A stretch of 64,000 nt of DNA, from positions 1,426,001 to 1,490,000 of the forward strand of contig JAPZLL010000003.1 of the NCBI GenBank assembly GCA_036250225.1. The letters run 5' to 3'. The notes beneath the pieces were generated by a model. It ran no database searches. It was not told the DNA's origin and worked only from the letters and a program-made list of their open reading frames with translations. Position 1 is the first letter of the stretch. Each line of letters starts with the position of its first letter. Below, piece after piece: positions 46,810 to 59,020 of this stretch. This DNA is from Cercophora sp. LCS_1. Its lineage: Eukaryota > Ascomycota > Sordariomycetes > Sordariales > Lasiosphaeriaceae. A program made the translations under genes and the position numbers.

Positions 46810-49796
46810 TTACAAAGCCGTCCTCCAAAGTCCATTGATCTGCTTCTTGCGGACCTAAATCTTGGAGTTAGCGTTGAATCTCGGGCAGGGGAATCCGAGG
46901 AGAGAAAACGTACCATTGGTCTCAAAGCAAACACACCCGCCGTGATGGCCAGCACCGTCCCCACCAGGCTGACCTTGTTGAATCCCTTGCCAAGGATATC
47001 GAACAGGAAACTTGGCGCGACCCTCGTCCCAAAGACGTCAACGCCAAATGCCAGCACCAGGCTCGTGCTTTCCACAATGGCCGGCGATGTGATAATCTTG
47101 TAGATGCCGACAACATCTCTGACATGCGTGATCACGCTCTTGGGGTCGATTTCAATCGAGGGTTGGTACTTCATCAATCCCTCTTCCGCCTCGGCCGGGG
47201 TGGGGTCGCGACCAACAGGGCGGCGAGGCTCCAGGATTATGCGCGGGAGGCTGGCAATACCGTGGAGCTCGGGAAGATAAGCAAGAACGTGGCGCGAGCT
47301 GATGCCCTGTCTGGTCTGGGTGACTTGTAGGGCAGAGACAGGGGCACTCAGGACGAATGTCTGAGAAACCACCGAGGGAAGAGCGATGCCGGCGGGGTTC
47401 TCAATAGGCTCGAGCGAAGAGAACTGGGTCGCATCCTCCAGAGACCCACGGTCATTCGGAACGTCGCTTTCGTAGAGGTCCGAGACGACAATCTGGTACC
47501 CCTTGAGGGACTGAGCGGTGCTATCACGCAGAGTGTACTGGCCATAGAAACTGCAGACAAACCAATTTTCGGCCACCGCGCATTCGATGGGCTTGTCAGT
47601 GTCGACTCCTTCGTAGTTGGAGGATGACAAGACTTGGCCGGAGATGGTGTCGAGAAGATAGGTTGTGAGCGTCAATGACTTGTCGTCTACTGCCGCCACA
47701 ACGATGGTGTTGGGGTTCAGATACTTGTACTTGACAGTCCGGTCGCCCAGAACTCTGCCAATGGAAGCAATGGGGTCGTGAGGAGGGCGAGTCGCAATGT
47801 TGACGATGCGCTTGCTCTTTGGTGGAGTAAAGACCCATGAGGTAGACTCCGACAAACCCCGCTCATTGGGGACAAACACCTCGCCTTTGATCTCTCCACC
47901 TGGGCCGCGCGTAACAATAGTCTGCTTGGGCGCCGCGTCGGAGGGAAGCTCTCCCAATGTGCCATCCACACTCACGGGGAGCAGCTGCGGGCCGGAAGCG
48001 GTATCCACAAGAGCAGCGCTTTGTGTGATCTTTTGGGATCCCGGCGCCACCGAATCAACAACATTGCCCGTGTCGGTCTCGAGTACGACGCGATCGCCGT
48101 TGGATCCGAAAATGGTAACTCGGCCTGTTACTTCGTTTGCCTGGATGCCAGTGACGTTCCATGAGTCGCCCTTGGCAATATTGAGCACTCTCTTGCTCCA
48201 GAGAATCTTGCCCTTGTTTCCAACGTCAAGCCCGTAAACCATTCCACGTCGGGTGGCAATGACCGCCAACTTGTTGAAGCCGAAGCTATCACGGGCAAGC
48301 TTTCCGTCCTTGGCAGAAACCTCGGTGCCGAGAATGCTGCTGATAAGGCGGGAAGGCACAGCATTGAGATAAGCAGGCAGGTGCTCAAGGTCGCTAATAT
48401 GGCGCTTAACACGGTGGATATAAGCTTCAAGCGGGTTGCTATGAGCTTCTTGCTCGAGCGACTTGACCAGCTCCTCATTTTCAGGGATCTCGGCAAAGGT
48501 TGCAGCGACCGCACCGCTCATCCCTTCAGGCCGAGCCCAAGCAAGCTCGCCATTTCGGATCAGCGTCCACTCGTCGGTGCTCGTCACAGCAGCAGCTCTG
48601 ACCGCGTAGCTGTCCGCGCCCTTCTTGATAACCTCGGACGCCCCATGGATGGCATTCGACTTGGTGCCGGATGGGCTCAAGGGCCAGCGACCGAGAATAC
48701 CGTGGGAGGCAGACGAAACGAGGATAACCTCATCATCAGTAATGCGAGTGAAGTAAACATTCGCCCCATCCGAGCTCGTCGAAAATGCGCCAGGACCAGG
48801 AAGGGCCGGCAGGTCGTAAGCCTTGGTAACCACCGCAGTCTTCAAGTTGATGTGGTAAACAGCAGCCTGGTGTCCGGTTGCCGTCCTGCTGTGAACCAAG
48901 AAATGAGGCGCCGACTGCACCAAATGCGGCGCATGGATCTGAACCTCCACAGTCCCAACCGGCAGCGCAAACTCGTGGCGATTCTTAGTCCCCAGAACAT
49001 TGACAAAAACCTTTTCCTTGCCGCTATCCGTCCACGCCACAATCGGTACCGCCGTGTTGGCGCCAACAAAAACCACATCCTCAGCAGCAGAGACATCACT
49101 CCTCGTCCCAACAACCAAATCATCCAACCTCTTGCCCGTCAGCGTGTCCAACACCAACACCCTGACGGCATGCGCTCCATCGGTCCCCCTGAGCCCAACA
49201 ACAAACACCTTTTCCACATTCGTGCTAACCTGCAAAGGCAACACATCCTTTACCGTTTCCCCATGTTCCCAAACCACACGCCCATCCTCCCCACTCAACC
49301 TTCTCACCACGTTCTGTCCCTCCTGGCCCTCCTGAAACAGCACCAACAAATCCTTCCGCCCATCGACCTCCGTCAGCTCCATCACCTCCAAATCCCTCGC
49401 ATCCCCACCAAACTTCGCTGAGAACTTATTCCGCCCACTCACAGCATCCCACCCCTGCACCGCTCCCCCAAGCGCACTAGCAACCCATCCCTCCCCCTCT
49501 CCAGCCCTCGTATGACCCGTCGCCCGCGCAGTCCCATTCAAAACCTGCCGCCAGACCACCGCGCCCGTACTAGGATTCACAGCCCCAAGAACGCCCACGT
49601 CGCTAAGCGTATACAGCAAGCTTGCCTTGTCATCGCGCCGGGGCTTGTGGAAGAACGTAGTTTCGCGCTGCGGAAGCCCGAGGAGCTCGTAGTGGTAATC
49701 GATGTGACCGACTTCGTCTTGGAAGACGGCGCGCACGGTCGAGGGAAGGGCAAGGAGGAGGAGGGCCGAGAGGTGCGGGGGGAGGAGGAGCTTCAT
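46810..49796 (-). CDS. EMC1: ER membrane protein complex subunit 1
   Basis: Largest subunit of the EMC insertase, which places transmembrane and tail-anchored proteins in the ER membrane. Model: exon 1 49796-46914, intron 46913-46855 (GTACGT donor, GCTAAC branch, TTTAG acceptor, 59 bp), exon 2 46854-46810, 975 aa. A signal peptide (MKLLLPPHLSALLLLALPSTVRA) leads into the lumenal beta-propeller start (VFQDEVGHIDYHYELLG). PQQ-like repeats follow, and the conserved EMC1 C-terminal domain has HVLAYLPELHGIASLPRIILEPRRPVGRDPT and AFGVDVFGTRVAPSFLFDILGKGFNK. One C-terminal membrane helix (VSLVGTVLAITAGVFAL) precedes the short cytosolic tail MVRKKQINGLW. Splicing is needed to obtain this tail; the unspliced frame runs on into unrelated sequence. 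ATG 49796 is chosen over upstream codons because the signal peptide begins there. Confidence 0.95.
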
Positions 49797-50564
49797 CGTA
49801 TGTTGTATGTTGGGGTTGCGCGCGCTGCAGCGCAAACGCGACCAGGTTGGGTGTTGTGCGGATTATTTGTTGGATGGGTTCGGATTGATTTACTCCATGC
49901 CAGCTGATTTGGTGGTTTGATTGTTTTGGTTTTGCTGTTGCTGGTTACGACAGCTTTGCTGCCTGTTGACGGGAAGTGTGTGGGAAGCTTTTTGGAGCTC
50001 TCCGCCGCGTGGTGGAATTGGGAATGACGTTGGAACAAGGCTGCTGCGCTGCGCTGCTGTTGAAGGTGGGGCCAGGTGGTGACAGCTGTTGTGGAGCGGG
50101 TTGGGTTGGGGATTGGCTTGGCGTCACGACGGGACCCCCCTGTTCGGAGGACAACAATGATGCGATGTTTACATCAGGGGCTTTCAAAACTTTGTGTTCT
50201 CTACCTTGACACAGGGAATATTGTTGCAATTGATGAAGTACGCCCAACGGATATTCGCCGTCGTGTCGTCTGCGGCTCTGTGTAGAGGACAGAGTCAAGG
50301 GGATGTGGACTGAAGCCGTGAACTCTCACACAGATGTTTGCAGGCCAACATTATCACACGGCGAAAATATCCCCGCAAGTAAATCTGGACCAATGTTGTG
50401 ACACTGTCGCCCTCCAACAGCCCAATGCCTTGAGAAACAGACGCCGTTCCATAAACCCAGAACCAGAAATCCGTTGATGCATAGCTTTCCAAGAAAAAGT
50501 ATCCTAGACGACTTCGCCATTGATATCCCCATGTCATGGTTCTTGTTACCACTGATCTCGGTTC
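49797..50564. promoter_or_regulatory. Promoter interval of EMC1
   Basis: About 770 bp between EMC1 and the LRR gene's stop codon, both on the minus strand. It must hold the EMC1 promoter and the LRR gene 3' UTR. No distinct motif was identified. Confidence 0.4.
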
Positions 50565-52182
50565 CTAAACTGGGACCTTGACTGGTATGCAGCTCCATGA
50601 GCACCCCTTTCTCAAAAATGGAACCAAGGCGTCATTTGCACCAGCGGCCCACGGCGAACGGATCTCATGAACCGCGCCTTCACCCTCTTCGGTTGCAGCT
50701 ACAGCCCTGGTAGTTTCTTGCCTAATCACCCGAAATTCGATCCACTCAGCCATAGGGTTCACTATTTGTCGTCTGCAAACCGGACATGACTGCCTCCCCA
50801 ACTCATGAATCCGCAAGGCGCGTTCGAATGCTTTCAGCAGATGAGGACAGTCTCTGAGGAGTTCTTTGGTGCGATGGGAGTCGGGTTCCTGGACAGCAGT
50901 GCGAAGAGCGAGCTCGAATAATGATGGCGCCCCAACGGGTGTGAACTTGCTCGCTGGAGCACCCTGTTCCCCGAGTCGAAACTCGATGTTTTTGTGCATC
51001 TCCAACTCAGAAAAGGCCTCAACCTCGAGCAGCCTATTAGCTGGTGGCAAATGGCCGTCTAACCCCGGAATGCTGAACCTGGAAATGATGGTGCCGAACG
51101 AGTTTGAGAACTGGACTGGGGTACGACTTTCCAGAGCGGTCGCATAGCCCTCCCATGTTGTCCCTGCGGCTAACGTTGCTTCTTCCAGGAGCGGAAATGT
51201 GGCTCGTTCATACCCGATAGAGCCTCTTCGCGCCGAGGTATCGCGACTTTCAGGTTCGAAGAACGGGTTTGGGTGGATGGCCAGGTTTGTGAGTTTACTA
51301 CCCTTTCTCATCAAGAGTAAAAGCTCTGCGGGAAGGTATCGCAACCGATTCTGAGCAACATTGAGCGCCTGCAGGTTTGTCAAAGATCCCAGCGCTGGAG
51401 GAAGTTCAGTGAGGCGGTTGTCCCTCAGTGTGAGCACTGTGAGATGCTCCAAGCGTAGGACCGCACCAGGGAACCGATTGAGCATGTTTACAGACATGAG
51501 GAGCTTGATCTCCGGGTCCCTTTGCTCGAATGCAACATCTCGTGCCACATTCGGGATTGGAGTGATCTGATCAATGCGTTCGATAACCTGGTCGGAAATA
51601 GACTCCAGTCCCAATCCACTATCAACTGTTAGAACCAGCTAACATATGTTCGATTAGTGGCCGCACGTACTGGAGATCAACCACTTCTTCCCCCTCGTCG
51701 ATGCACCGCTGTATCCACTTTTGCGCGTCAAGCTCTGCAGGCGTATAGTTAAGTCGTCGAGCCGGAGGTGGCGCCATGGGCCGATTGAGAGGAAGCTTAG
51801 GGATAGACGGCTCTAGCTCAATCCCATCATCTGTGTCGGTCGCATCTCCCTGCCCCATCCAAACACCACTGTCGAGCTGCCTCTTGTAATGTCGTTGCCG
51901 CGGTTTAGGGAGAGGACGCGGTGTCTCTTCTTCGAATGCTGAGTCGACAGAATCGGATGAAACCATTTGTTGTTGGTCAAACCATGTTCCCACATATCGC
52001 TTCTTACGCCGACCGTGGACATAGTTGTCCAACCCAGGGTCGTCATCGCTCGAGAAGACGGCAGGGTCGCTAGAGGTGGAGAACGAAGCCGGCGAGTCGA
52101 GAGCACGACGGCTACGTTTCCTGCTTTCTGCGAAAGAGGGCCGCATCGGCGGCAGAAGAGGAAGGGTTGGTTCTTCGGCCAT
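50565..52182 (-). CDS. Leucine-rich repeat protein with disordered N-terminus
   Basis: Model: exon 1 52182-51671, intron 51670-51619 (GTACGT donor, TTCTAAC branch, ATAG acceptor, 52 bp), exon 2 51618-50565, 521 aa. The splice creates VDLHGLGLESIS. Residues 1-150 are Ser/Arg/Asp-rich, with KRSRR and RRKKR patches that may be nuclear signals. LRRs follow: LEHLTVLTLRDNRLTELP near 228-244, LTNLQALNVAQNRLRYLP near 250-266, and a diverged LTNLAIHPNPFFEP. The C-terminal third has a helical LRELALRTA-like region and a CPVCRRQIVNPMAEWIEFR motif, which may bind metal with a partner. This resembles a Pezizomycotina LRR family of unknown function. The start ATG is the first downstream of upstream non-coding sequence with a matching acidic start MAEEPTLPLL. 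Confidence 0.87.
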
Positions 52183-53485
52183 GATGATCACTGTGTCAAC
52201 AACTGGAAAACTGGGGTGGAGCTCGCGGGAGCTTGTCTGGAAAGCTGCACCACAGAAAAATAAACCTTGAGTCTCAACAGACAATTTGAAATGCCGGTGC
52301 AGCCCCAAGGTTCATGGAAGACTGGGCTCCCGGCAAACTTGGGGCATAGGCCCGCCTTGTAGGACTACAAGCAAAAGAAACGATTTGTTTGGAGGTTGGG
52401 GTTGCTGGACTGCTGGGTGGTGGGAAACCCGCTGCAAGTCGCGGTGCGCGTCACGTCGCGGTACCCCGCTGCCCCACACCTTCGGTCCCCGGTCATCCGC
52501 ATGGAAGCTGCTGAACCGTGCACTGCAGCAGCCTGAGGACTGTCCCAGCAGCCTGGTAAACCAATGGCCAGATCGAGGTATCCCGTACATTTGGCCAACT
52601 CCATATTTGCGATACATAGATATTGATTCATCGGTGCCAATTGAAAAGAGACGTGGGGAAGCGCACCCCTTTTTCCAGAACAAACCTAACCTCTGTTGAC
52701 TCTTACGCACTGCAGGTTGAGCTCTCGTCGCCTCATCAGGTCTGTTTTTCCGCAACTGTGTGCACCTTTTTTTTTTTTAAAGCTGAAACGCCCGTCGCCG
52801 AGTCCAATTTGCATTTCCAGTAGGGCGATCCTCGACAATAACAAACAAATAGAACTTAGAGTGAGATTACAGCTCTTGATATTTTCCAGGCCTAAGAGCA
52901 AACTAGCCTCGTTCTTTGGCCCCCTACCGCAGAACAAACTAAAAGTCGCGCCTAGATCGTGGACGTCGGCTCTCCAGCAAAAGAAAACCTCGCCCATTAT
53001 AGCATGAGCATGCGCGTGTCTCTATTAACTCCCAGACACCGGTAGAGAAGAAGGAAACCATTCACCCGAAACCCCAAGCGCCCAAAGTCCACCACCAGGT
53101 TCTCATCGCGCTCGCTAGTTTTAGTTCTTCCCCCTTTGTTTCTTTCCCCTCGTGAACCTGCTCACGTTTCTGATTCTCGCTTGCCCAGATCTGAAAACTT
53201 TCTTAATCGTGGGCGTCAGTCAATGATAATGACGTCTCTCACCTCTGAACAAGGTCGCTTCGCCGCCTGTGTGGAAGGCTGAAGTCGAGCCGGAGGTTGG
53301 TCTTCTTGCTTCACAATGCCACATCGAGGAGGAGTTGGGACTTGGCTTGCGCAATGCCCAAGGGTTCGAACGATCTTGGCCACATGCTTGGGCTTGCGTC
53401 CAGCGGAGGGCCGTCTCAGATGGGCTTTGATCGGTGGTGCCGCCGTCGGAGGTCGTCTCACCGCAGAGCTAGCTGCCTCTCGATT
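52183..53485. other. Intergenic region upstream of the LRR gene
   Basis: About 1.3 kb with no frame of interest. The plus-strand frame with a poly-T-derived FFFF run near 52770 is non-coding. An open minus frame at 53216-53461 continues past the zinc protein's stop but is not linked by clear splice sites. Confidence 0.5.
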
Positions 53486-54962
53486 CTATCTCGCGGCAGG
53501 CTTCGCAATGCGGCTTGGAGTCGTCTGAGTTGCCGGTCGTTGCGCCGATGGCCCCTGGAGCGGCTTCCGGAAAAAAGCAGGTGACTGCTGAAATTGGGGA
53601 CGCGCAACAGGCCTCCGGATCGCGGTGGGTTTCGGCGGACGGGGTTCGCGTGTTGGTGATTGAGAGGCGGCCGAAACATCATCCGCCAACTTGATCACTT
53701 GGGTTTCAAAGTCCTCATCCCAATTTCCGAACTCATCGCCAGCATCTGCGTGCTCGCCCTTCCATGTGAGGTTGATCTTCGTCGGGGTTTCAAACTTAAC
53801 AGGGGTGTCGAACTTGGCCGCCAGTCCAAGCATGTCGTCATCCGTGATTCCAGCGTCATCAAATTCAGGAGCAGGCTTTGGCTTCGAGTTACCGGTTTGA
53901 GGAGTTCGGTACGGATTCGAGTCATCCGTGAGGTCAACCACAACGACAGACTTATTGGTTGACTCTGCGGCCTGGAACACCCGGGAGGGGGTCACTGGCA
54001 AGCATCCGGAGCTGTCGATATTCATCAAGTCGAAGGGCAGCCCGGCAGGGACCCCCGTGGGGCCGCCTCCTTCCTCGCTGACCAGCCAATTCGTCACCTT
54101 TGTGGTTGTACTCTTAGTACTGCCTGACGAGCAGAGCGACGGTGTCGTCTTCGTCTTCAGACTCTTAGCTCCCTCCGGCTTCGCATCGAGATCGATGATC
54201 TCAGCAACTCGTGATGACTGGACAAATTCGACTGCTGCCGAAGGCCTCGGCGGGTTATCGGCTTGCTTCGCTCCCTCCATGGGAATGTCTTGCGTGATGT
54301 CAGGCTGTTCGTTGGCGACCACGGCTTGTGCATCCATCAACACAGGCTCAGCCTTGTTGGTAGCCGTGTGCTTCCTCATGGGGGTCTCGAAGAGAGGAAC
54401 TGGCGGCCTCTGGTTCTGGGGGGAGTCTGTCGACTTCCCGGGCTGGGTACGATAGTTGCATGGCCGCTCTTCCGCATCCTTCCGGTCACACTCGAGCCAC
54501 TTCTCCCTGTAGTCGAAAGGATTCTTGACCTTTTCAATGAGCCGGCCCTTCTTGCATTGGGGACATGGTACCGACTTGCCCGGCGTTACTGGCTTGGAGG
54601 CGTTCGGGTCTTCCTTCACGAGTTCCCAGAAATCGCAACCCGTCTCTCTGTTGCTGCACCAGAACCTCTGACGACCAGCGTAAGGGCCACTTCCATCCGG
54701 GTGGAAGCGGCCCAGGACCTTGAAGCCGAACTCGCACTTCGGGCACCATCCATAACGCGGCTCCTTCGACAATCGGTGGCCAGACTGCGGCGTAAGGGGT
54801 GACACTCGCTTTGCCTTTTGTGGTGTCTTGGGCGCGGTTCGTTCAACTCGCCCAGTTTGGATTACTTGGATGACGGGGGCAGGTCCTAGAGGCGTTGTCA
54901 GGTACCGTCGACTCCCAAATACTCGCAACAAATACGGTGAATCTCTTACCCGGGGGTGGCAT
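53486..54962 (-). CDS. GRF/topoisomerase-type zinc-ribbon protein
   Basis: Model: exon 1 54962-54950 (13 nt), intron 54949-54886 (GTAAGA donor, CCTGAC branch, TCTAG acceptor, 64 bp), exon 2 54885-53486, 470 aa starting MPPPGPAPVIQVIQTG. Two four-cysteine motifs lie in tandem: C52, C55, C81, C88 with RQRFWCSNRETGCDFWEL, which is GRF-like, and C112, C115, C137, C147 with PCPQCKKGRLIEKVKNPFDYREKWLECDR, which resembles the C4 finger of topoisomerase I/III tails. Such fingers bind single-stranded DNA. The remaining 320 residues are disordered and acidic-to-basic with several VDLTDD-like and IDLDA motifs, possible SUMO-interacting motifs. No catalytic domain is present, so an accessory role in DNA processing is inferred only. 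Confidence 0.82.
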
Positions 54963-55913
54963 TGTGTATTGTTGTGTGATTCGTCAGATGCGAAGGCGAA
55001 GTAAATTGCAGTTGGCAATGTGTAGAAAATCAAATGGAAATTCGTTGGATGCTGCAGCTTTGGGAAGGTAGAAGGACCTACTGGTCAGATTTCCTCGTGG
55101 TTGTTAGGTTGTTAGGTAGTTCGTGGTTCTAAGACTGCTGCTGCTGCTGTCGGCGGAAGCGGGGCAATTTTGAGTGGGTGAGCGAGGAGATGCGGCGGAG
55201 GGACGGAAGGAGGCAGGATCGAAATCCCAAGATCGAAGTTCTCCAAGATAAAAGTTTGAGCGGGCCCTATTATGCGCTTCGCAAGTACTAATACTAGAAC
55301 ACTATTGTCTGAAAGGTCAGTGGGAATTGAATGGAGTTGGCGACTTCATCGGATGCCACGATGCCATCTCAACTGCCATCTCAACTTCAAGCCCCACCAA
55401 ACCCCTTTTGGCGCAGAGCAGGGGTGCTTGGGTAGACACAGCAACACAGCCTGTCTCAATCCAGTTTCTAGGGCTGCAGTGCAAACGGGCTGTTAGAAAT
55501 CTAGATCTAGGCACCCCAGTGACGATAGTGAAATGGATGGGCTTGAATAACGTCACGACATGTAGTTTCCTGAGCTATTCTTTGACGCTCGTCTCTCGCG
55601 CCCGCACTTTGCCTGGAAATTCCATGAGTTGAAACTCGATAGGGGACTCTCAGTTACCAAGACCTCTCGTCCAAATTTGTAGTGACCGACTTTGCACAAG
55701 TCTCAACAACTCCGTGTCCTCAGCGAGACGACATAGCATAAGGGGATTTAGCGACGCGGAGCTGTTCTCATTGACTCCTTGCGAGCTTCAGATTCACTCG
55801 GTCAGCCTACGCACCTTCTTCGGGAAGACCAAAGATTTGACCATAGACAGCTTACGCTGTGACACCCATCGCGACTTGGTTGAAATTGTCTTGCTTCCCG
55901 AGTAGTCGACCAG
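54963..55913. other. Intergenic region upstream of the zinc-ribbon gene
   Basis: About 950 bp holding the zinc-ribbon gene promoter and the PLP2 3' UTR. A short CTG run (about 55134-55149) is the only repeat seen. Confidence 0.4.
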
Positions 55914-56731
55914 TCAATCCCAGTCATCATCATCGTCCCGCTTCGCCCGATCAGAGCTACTCTTGATCCCCTTGTTCGCAAGCCTCTCTTCTTCGGCATC
56001 CTCTGCATCCCGCATCCTCTTCATCGCCCTCATATCATTGTCTCGAATCGCTCCAACTTCAATCAGGAGCTTGTCGATCTCCGACATTCCCATTCGCACA
56101 CCACCAACGGTCATCAGCGTGACTATCTGCTTCACGATATCCCCCTTATTATATACCAGAATCGTCGGGCAGTTCTTATCCGGGTAGCCCTCAATTGCTT
56201 GTGAGGCCCTCATCTCACAAAACTTGATCTCGCCATACTCCTGTGCTGCCTGACGCCACAGCTGCGACAATACTCTGGACTCCACGTTACCGCTTGACGA
56301 GGTGAGGTTCACAAAGACAGGGCCTTCCTCTGATGCTTCGGTAACCTCTCGGGAGTACTCTGGTTTTGAGATCGGGTAAACAGTGCCATGTTTGGATTTC
56401 TTTTGTAGCGCGGTAAGTTCCTGGAGCCGTCGTTGCCGGTATTGTTCGAGGAACGCTTCATCCTCCTCGTCTTCGAGCTCGTCTAGTTCGTCAAGATCTT
56501 TTCCCTCCAACCTATTCTCATGCGCCAACCGCCGAGCCTCGAGAATGGCTTCTTCGATCATTGGTGTTGGACTCGGGGGCTTTTCTGGAATAATGCCATG
56601 CTTCCTCAAGATGTCGTTCCTTTTTCTCATATCAGCATTATTAGGCTACCTGAACAAGACACCTACCATTCTGTATCAGCATTGGGGTCGTCAATGGGGA
56701 CAGCAATACGCTGTTCTGTCGGTGCTGCCAT
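55914..56731 (-). CDS. PLP2: Phosducin-like protein 2 (PLP2 / VIAF family)
   Basis: Thioredoxin-fold co-chaperone that helps the CCT chaperonin fold actin and tubulin in the cytosol. Model: exon 1 56731-56667, intron 56666-56620 (GTAGGT donor, GCTGAT branch, AAAAAG acceptor, 47 bp), exon 2 56619-55914, 256 aa. The splice builds TEWNDILRKHGIIPEKP, the N-terminal signature of the family, with W split across the junction. A Glu-rich helix (DELDELEDEEDEAFLEQYRQRRL) is followed by the thioredoxin-like domain: GPVFVNLTSSS, QAAQEYGEIKFCEMRASQAI, NCPTILVYNKGDIVKQIVTL. The tail is acidic (DDDDDWD). It has no CxxC redox motif, as usual for phosducins. It is divergent from eS27. Confidence 0.93.
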
Positions 56732-57262
56732 TTCGAGATTGCCTCGGTCAACAGAAAACCGGAAGTCAATGGTTGGTGGTGCTCGCTGGGGGGCCCAGGG
56801 GCAGAAAGTGAGTTGAAGATGACGGCGGGTGAGTTAGAAGCAACGTTTGAACGAAACTATATGAGATCTCTGCGTACAGATCAAGTTGCTGCCTGGACAA
56901 AGTGAAGCTTGTCAAGCATGCGCGTCCCTGCCGTCAAGCTCCTGCCCCGCGCACCCCACCATGGGAGCTCCTTCTCCAAAGCTGAAGCCACAGCTGCCCC
57001 ACCACCAGTGTGAAGGCCCGTGCATTGCCGCCCTTGATTGGCCACCTCAGCGAGCCCTAACAAGCACCGCATCGGCCTACTAAAATTTCCACAGACCCGA
57101 AAATTTGCCCCGAACTTTTGTGTCTTGTTAGGCCTCTAGAACCTCCCCTCTCCTAGATCATCACCACGAGCGCAAATCTGCCGCCAACCATCCAGATTTC
57201 CCCGACTCCCAAAATAGCTTTGTCGCCTCGTCGTCGATTTCTACCTCAGATAATCAGTCAAG
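56732..57262. promoter_or_regulatory. Divergent promoter region, PLP2 / eS27
   Basis: About 530 bp between the two start codons. The eS27 side becomes C/T-rich toward 57130-57260, as expected for a ribosomal-protein leader. AGCCCTAACA near 57053 resembles the fungal ribosomal-gene CCCTAA-type element, but this is a weak call. Confidence 0.45.
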
Positions 57263-57834
57263 ATGGTAAGAATGAATCCACAGTCATACGTGCTCTGTCA
57301 TTTGCCCACGAGACCGTTCGGCCCGCCGAGCCCGCAGCGAATCCGCACGCCGTCAATAGCTTCGATTCCATCGACACCAACGACACCAGACTCCTAATCA
57401 CAGCTTCGGGTATCGAATCACGATGTTTTCGCTACGATAAAGACGACATATCGATACGCTCGGCGAGACTGGGTTGACAGGGCAGCGGGGGCAAAACCGA
57501 CTTGGGATTTGGGCAACGCTAACGCGTCGACATAAAGGTTCTCGCCGTTGATCTTCTCAACCCCAGCGCTGCCGCCGAGGCTCGCAAGCACAAGCTCAAG
57601 GTATGATGCCCTGGCGGCAATATATCTTGATGGATTCTGACCGATGAATAGACCCTTGTGCCCGCCCCTCGCTCGTTCTTCATGGACGTCAAGTGCCCCG
57701 GCTGCTTTACTATCACCACCGTTTTCTCACACGCCCAGACCGTCGTCATCTGCCAAGGCTGCACGACTGTCCTCTGCCAGCCCACTGGTGGCAAGGCCAG
57801 ACTTACCGAGGGCTGCTCTTTCCGGAGAAAGTAA
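57263..57834 (+). CDS. RPS27: 40S ribosomal protein S27 (eS27)
   Basis: Zinc-ribbon protein of the small ribosomal subunit, 82 aa, exactly the family length. Model: exon 1 57263-57265 (the ATG only), intron 57266-57537 (GTAAGA donor, GCTAAC branch, AAAG acceptor, 272 bp), exon 2 57538-57600, intron 57601-57651 (GTATGA donor, TCTGAC branch, ATAG acceptor, 51 bp), exon 3 57652-57834. The product begins M-VLAVDLLNPSAAAEARKHKLK, then TLVPAPRSFFMDVKCPGCFTITTVFSHAQTVVICQGCTTVLCQP. Zinc ligands are C37, C40, C56 and C59. It was missed as a long open frame because of its size and introns. A long first intron is common in fungal ribosomal-protein genes. Confidence 0.97.
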
Positions 57835-59020
57835 ATGTCGGGCATTTGCTTTCCTTTCTTCGGCATAACGGTATGGAAATGGGGAACATCTTGGTGTCTG
57901 CAAGGCTTCTTGAGTCGGGCGTCTAGAAAGTTTATCGATCAATCAATTCCATTTGGGGATAGAGGATGGATTAACTCAAGATCACCTCACACACAAGAAA
58001 AAAGGGAGGCGTTTGTGGTCCGGATATCCTAGCATCATCGACATTTCCCCGACTTTACTCGATCTTGCATTGCTTGACGTCTTCTTTTTGTACAGGCAGG
58101 GTTACTGCATGGTGGATAGTTGGCACAGGCATTTCACCAGTATTTAGGGGGTCTCGCCTGAGGCGGGTGGATGACCAACTAAATGCGAGGACGTGGGTTA
58201 TCTGAGCATCGCTGGAAGCCGGGTGCAGTGGGCAAAAGGGCAAGAGAACACTGTGCTTGCGATGAATTCATGACATTCCACGAAATGAGTGTTGTGTGCT
58301 TGTGCTGTGAAGTGACGACCTACCTGTTCAAGTGATGCCTAACTGAAGTTGAACAGCTTAGCAGGAACCAAATTCAGCGCGGGCGGGAATCGGCCCAAGG
58401 ATGTTGGTTTATGCCATGGAAGTCGGCAACTCCTGCCTCCTCCCTCAGCAGAATCTCATGTGACACAGCAACTTCGGCCCTTCTCACAAAGCACTAAATC
58501 TGCAATCAGCTGTCAACCTCACCCCATCTAAGATCCACTGGATGTGATAATTACGAGGAACCCATGTCTGTCTTCATCTGCATTCAGCGGGCAACGCGCC
58601 TAAGGTGCCATCGAAGTCATCGAGCAACCGTCCCAGCACGCGCAACGCCAAGTCAAACCCAAAGCCAATGACCAATCCCCGCTCACCAAATTCCATTTAC
58701 GCGACAAAGTGACCGCGGGCCAGACACGGCCGGTCGCGACCTTGCAGCCCCACAGCAGAGAGAACGCCTCCAAGTCGATCATCCGGACGCCTGATCCCCA
58801 GCCCTCAATTTCCCCTCGGGTCCAATCTGTCGTCATCACGCACTGCACGCAAACGTTGAGAACGAGACTCAACAACCCCGCCTCCTGTTCTCCTGCTTCA
58901 CCCCTCACGACGAACGGCTGTCAACCTGCTTACCTTTACAAGCAAGCGACAGCCACCCAAGCAACCCAACCTCCCCCGAAAACCAAACCAACCAACCAGC
59001 CAACCAGCCCGATCCCCCGA
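57835..59020. other. Intergenic region eS27 to RNR-regulator gene
   Basis: About 1.2 kb with the eS27 3' UTR and the next gene's promoter. The last 150 bp are an A/C-rich leader (ACCAACCAACCAGCCAACCAGCC) without ATG, typical of a fungal 5' UTR. No gene is seen. Confidence 0.5.

Noticed and set aside
49797..49835. Upstream start for EMC1 (13 extra residues)
   Set aside because: The signal peptide begins at the ATG at 49796; the extra residues are polar and would spoil it.
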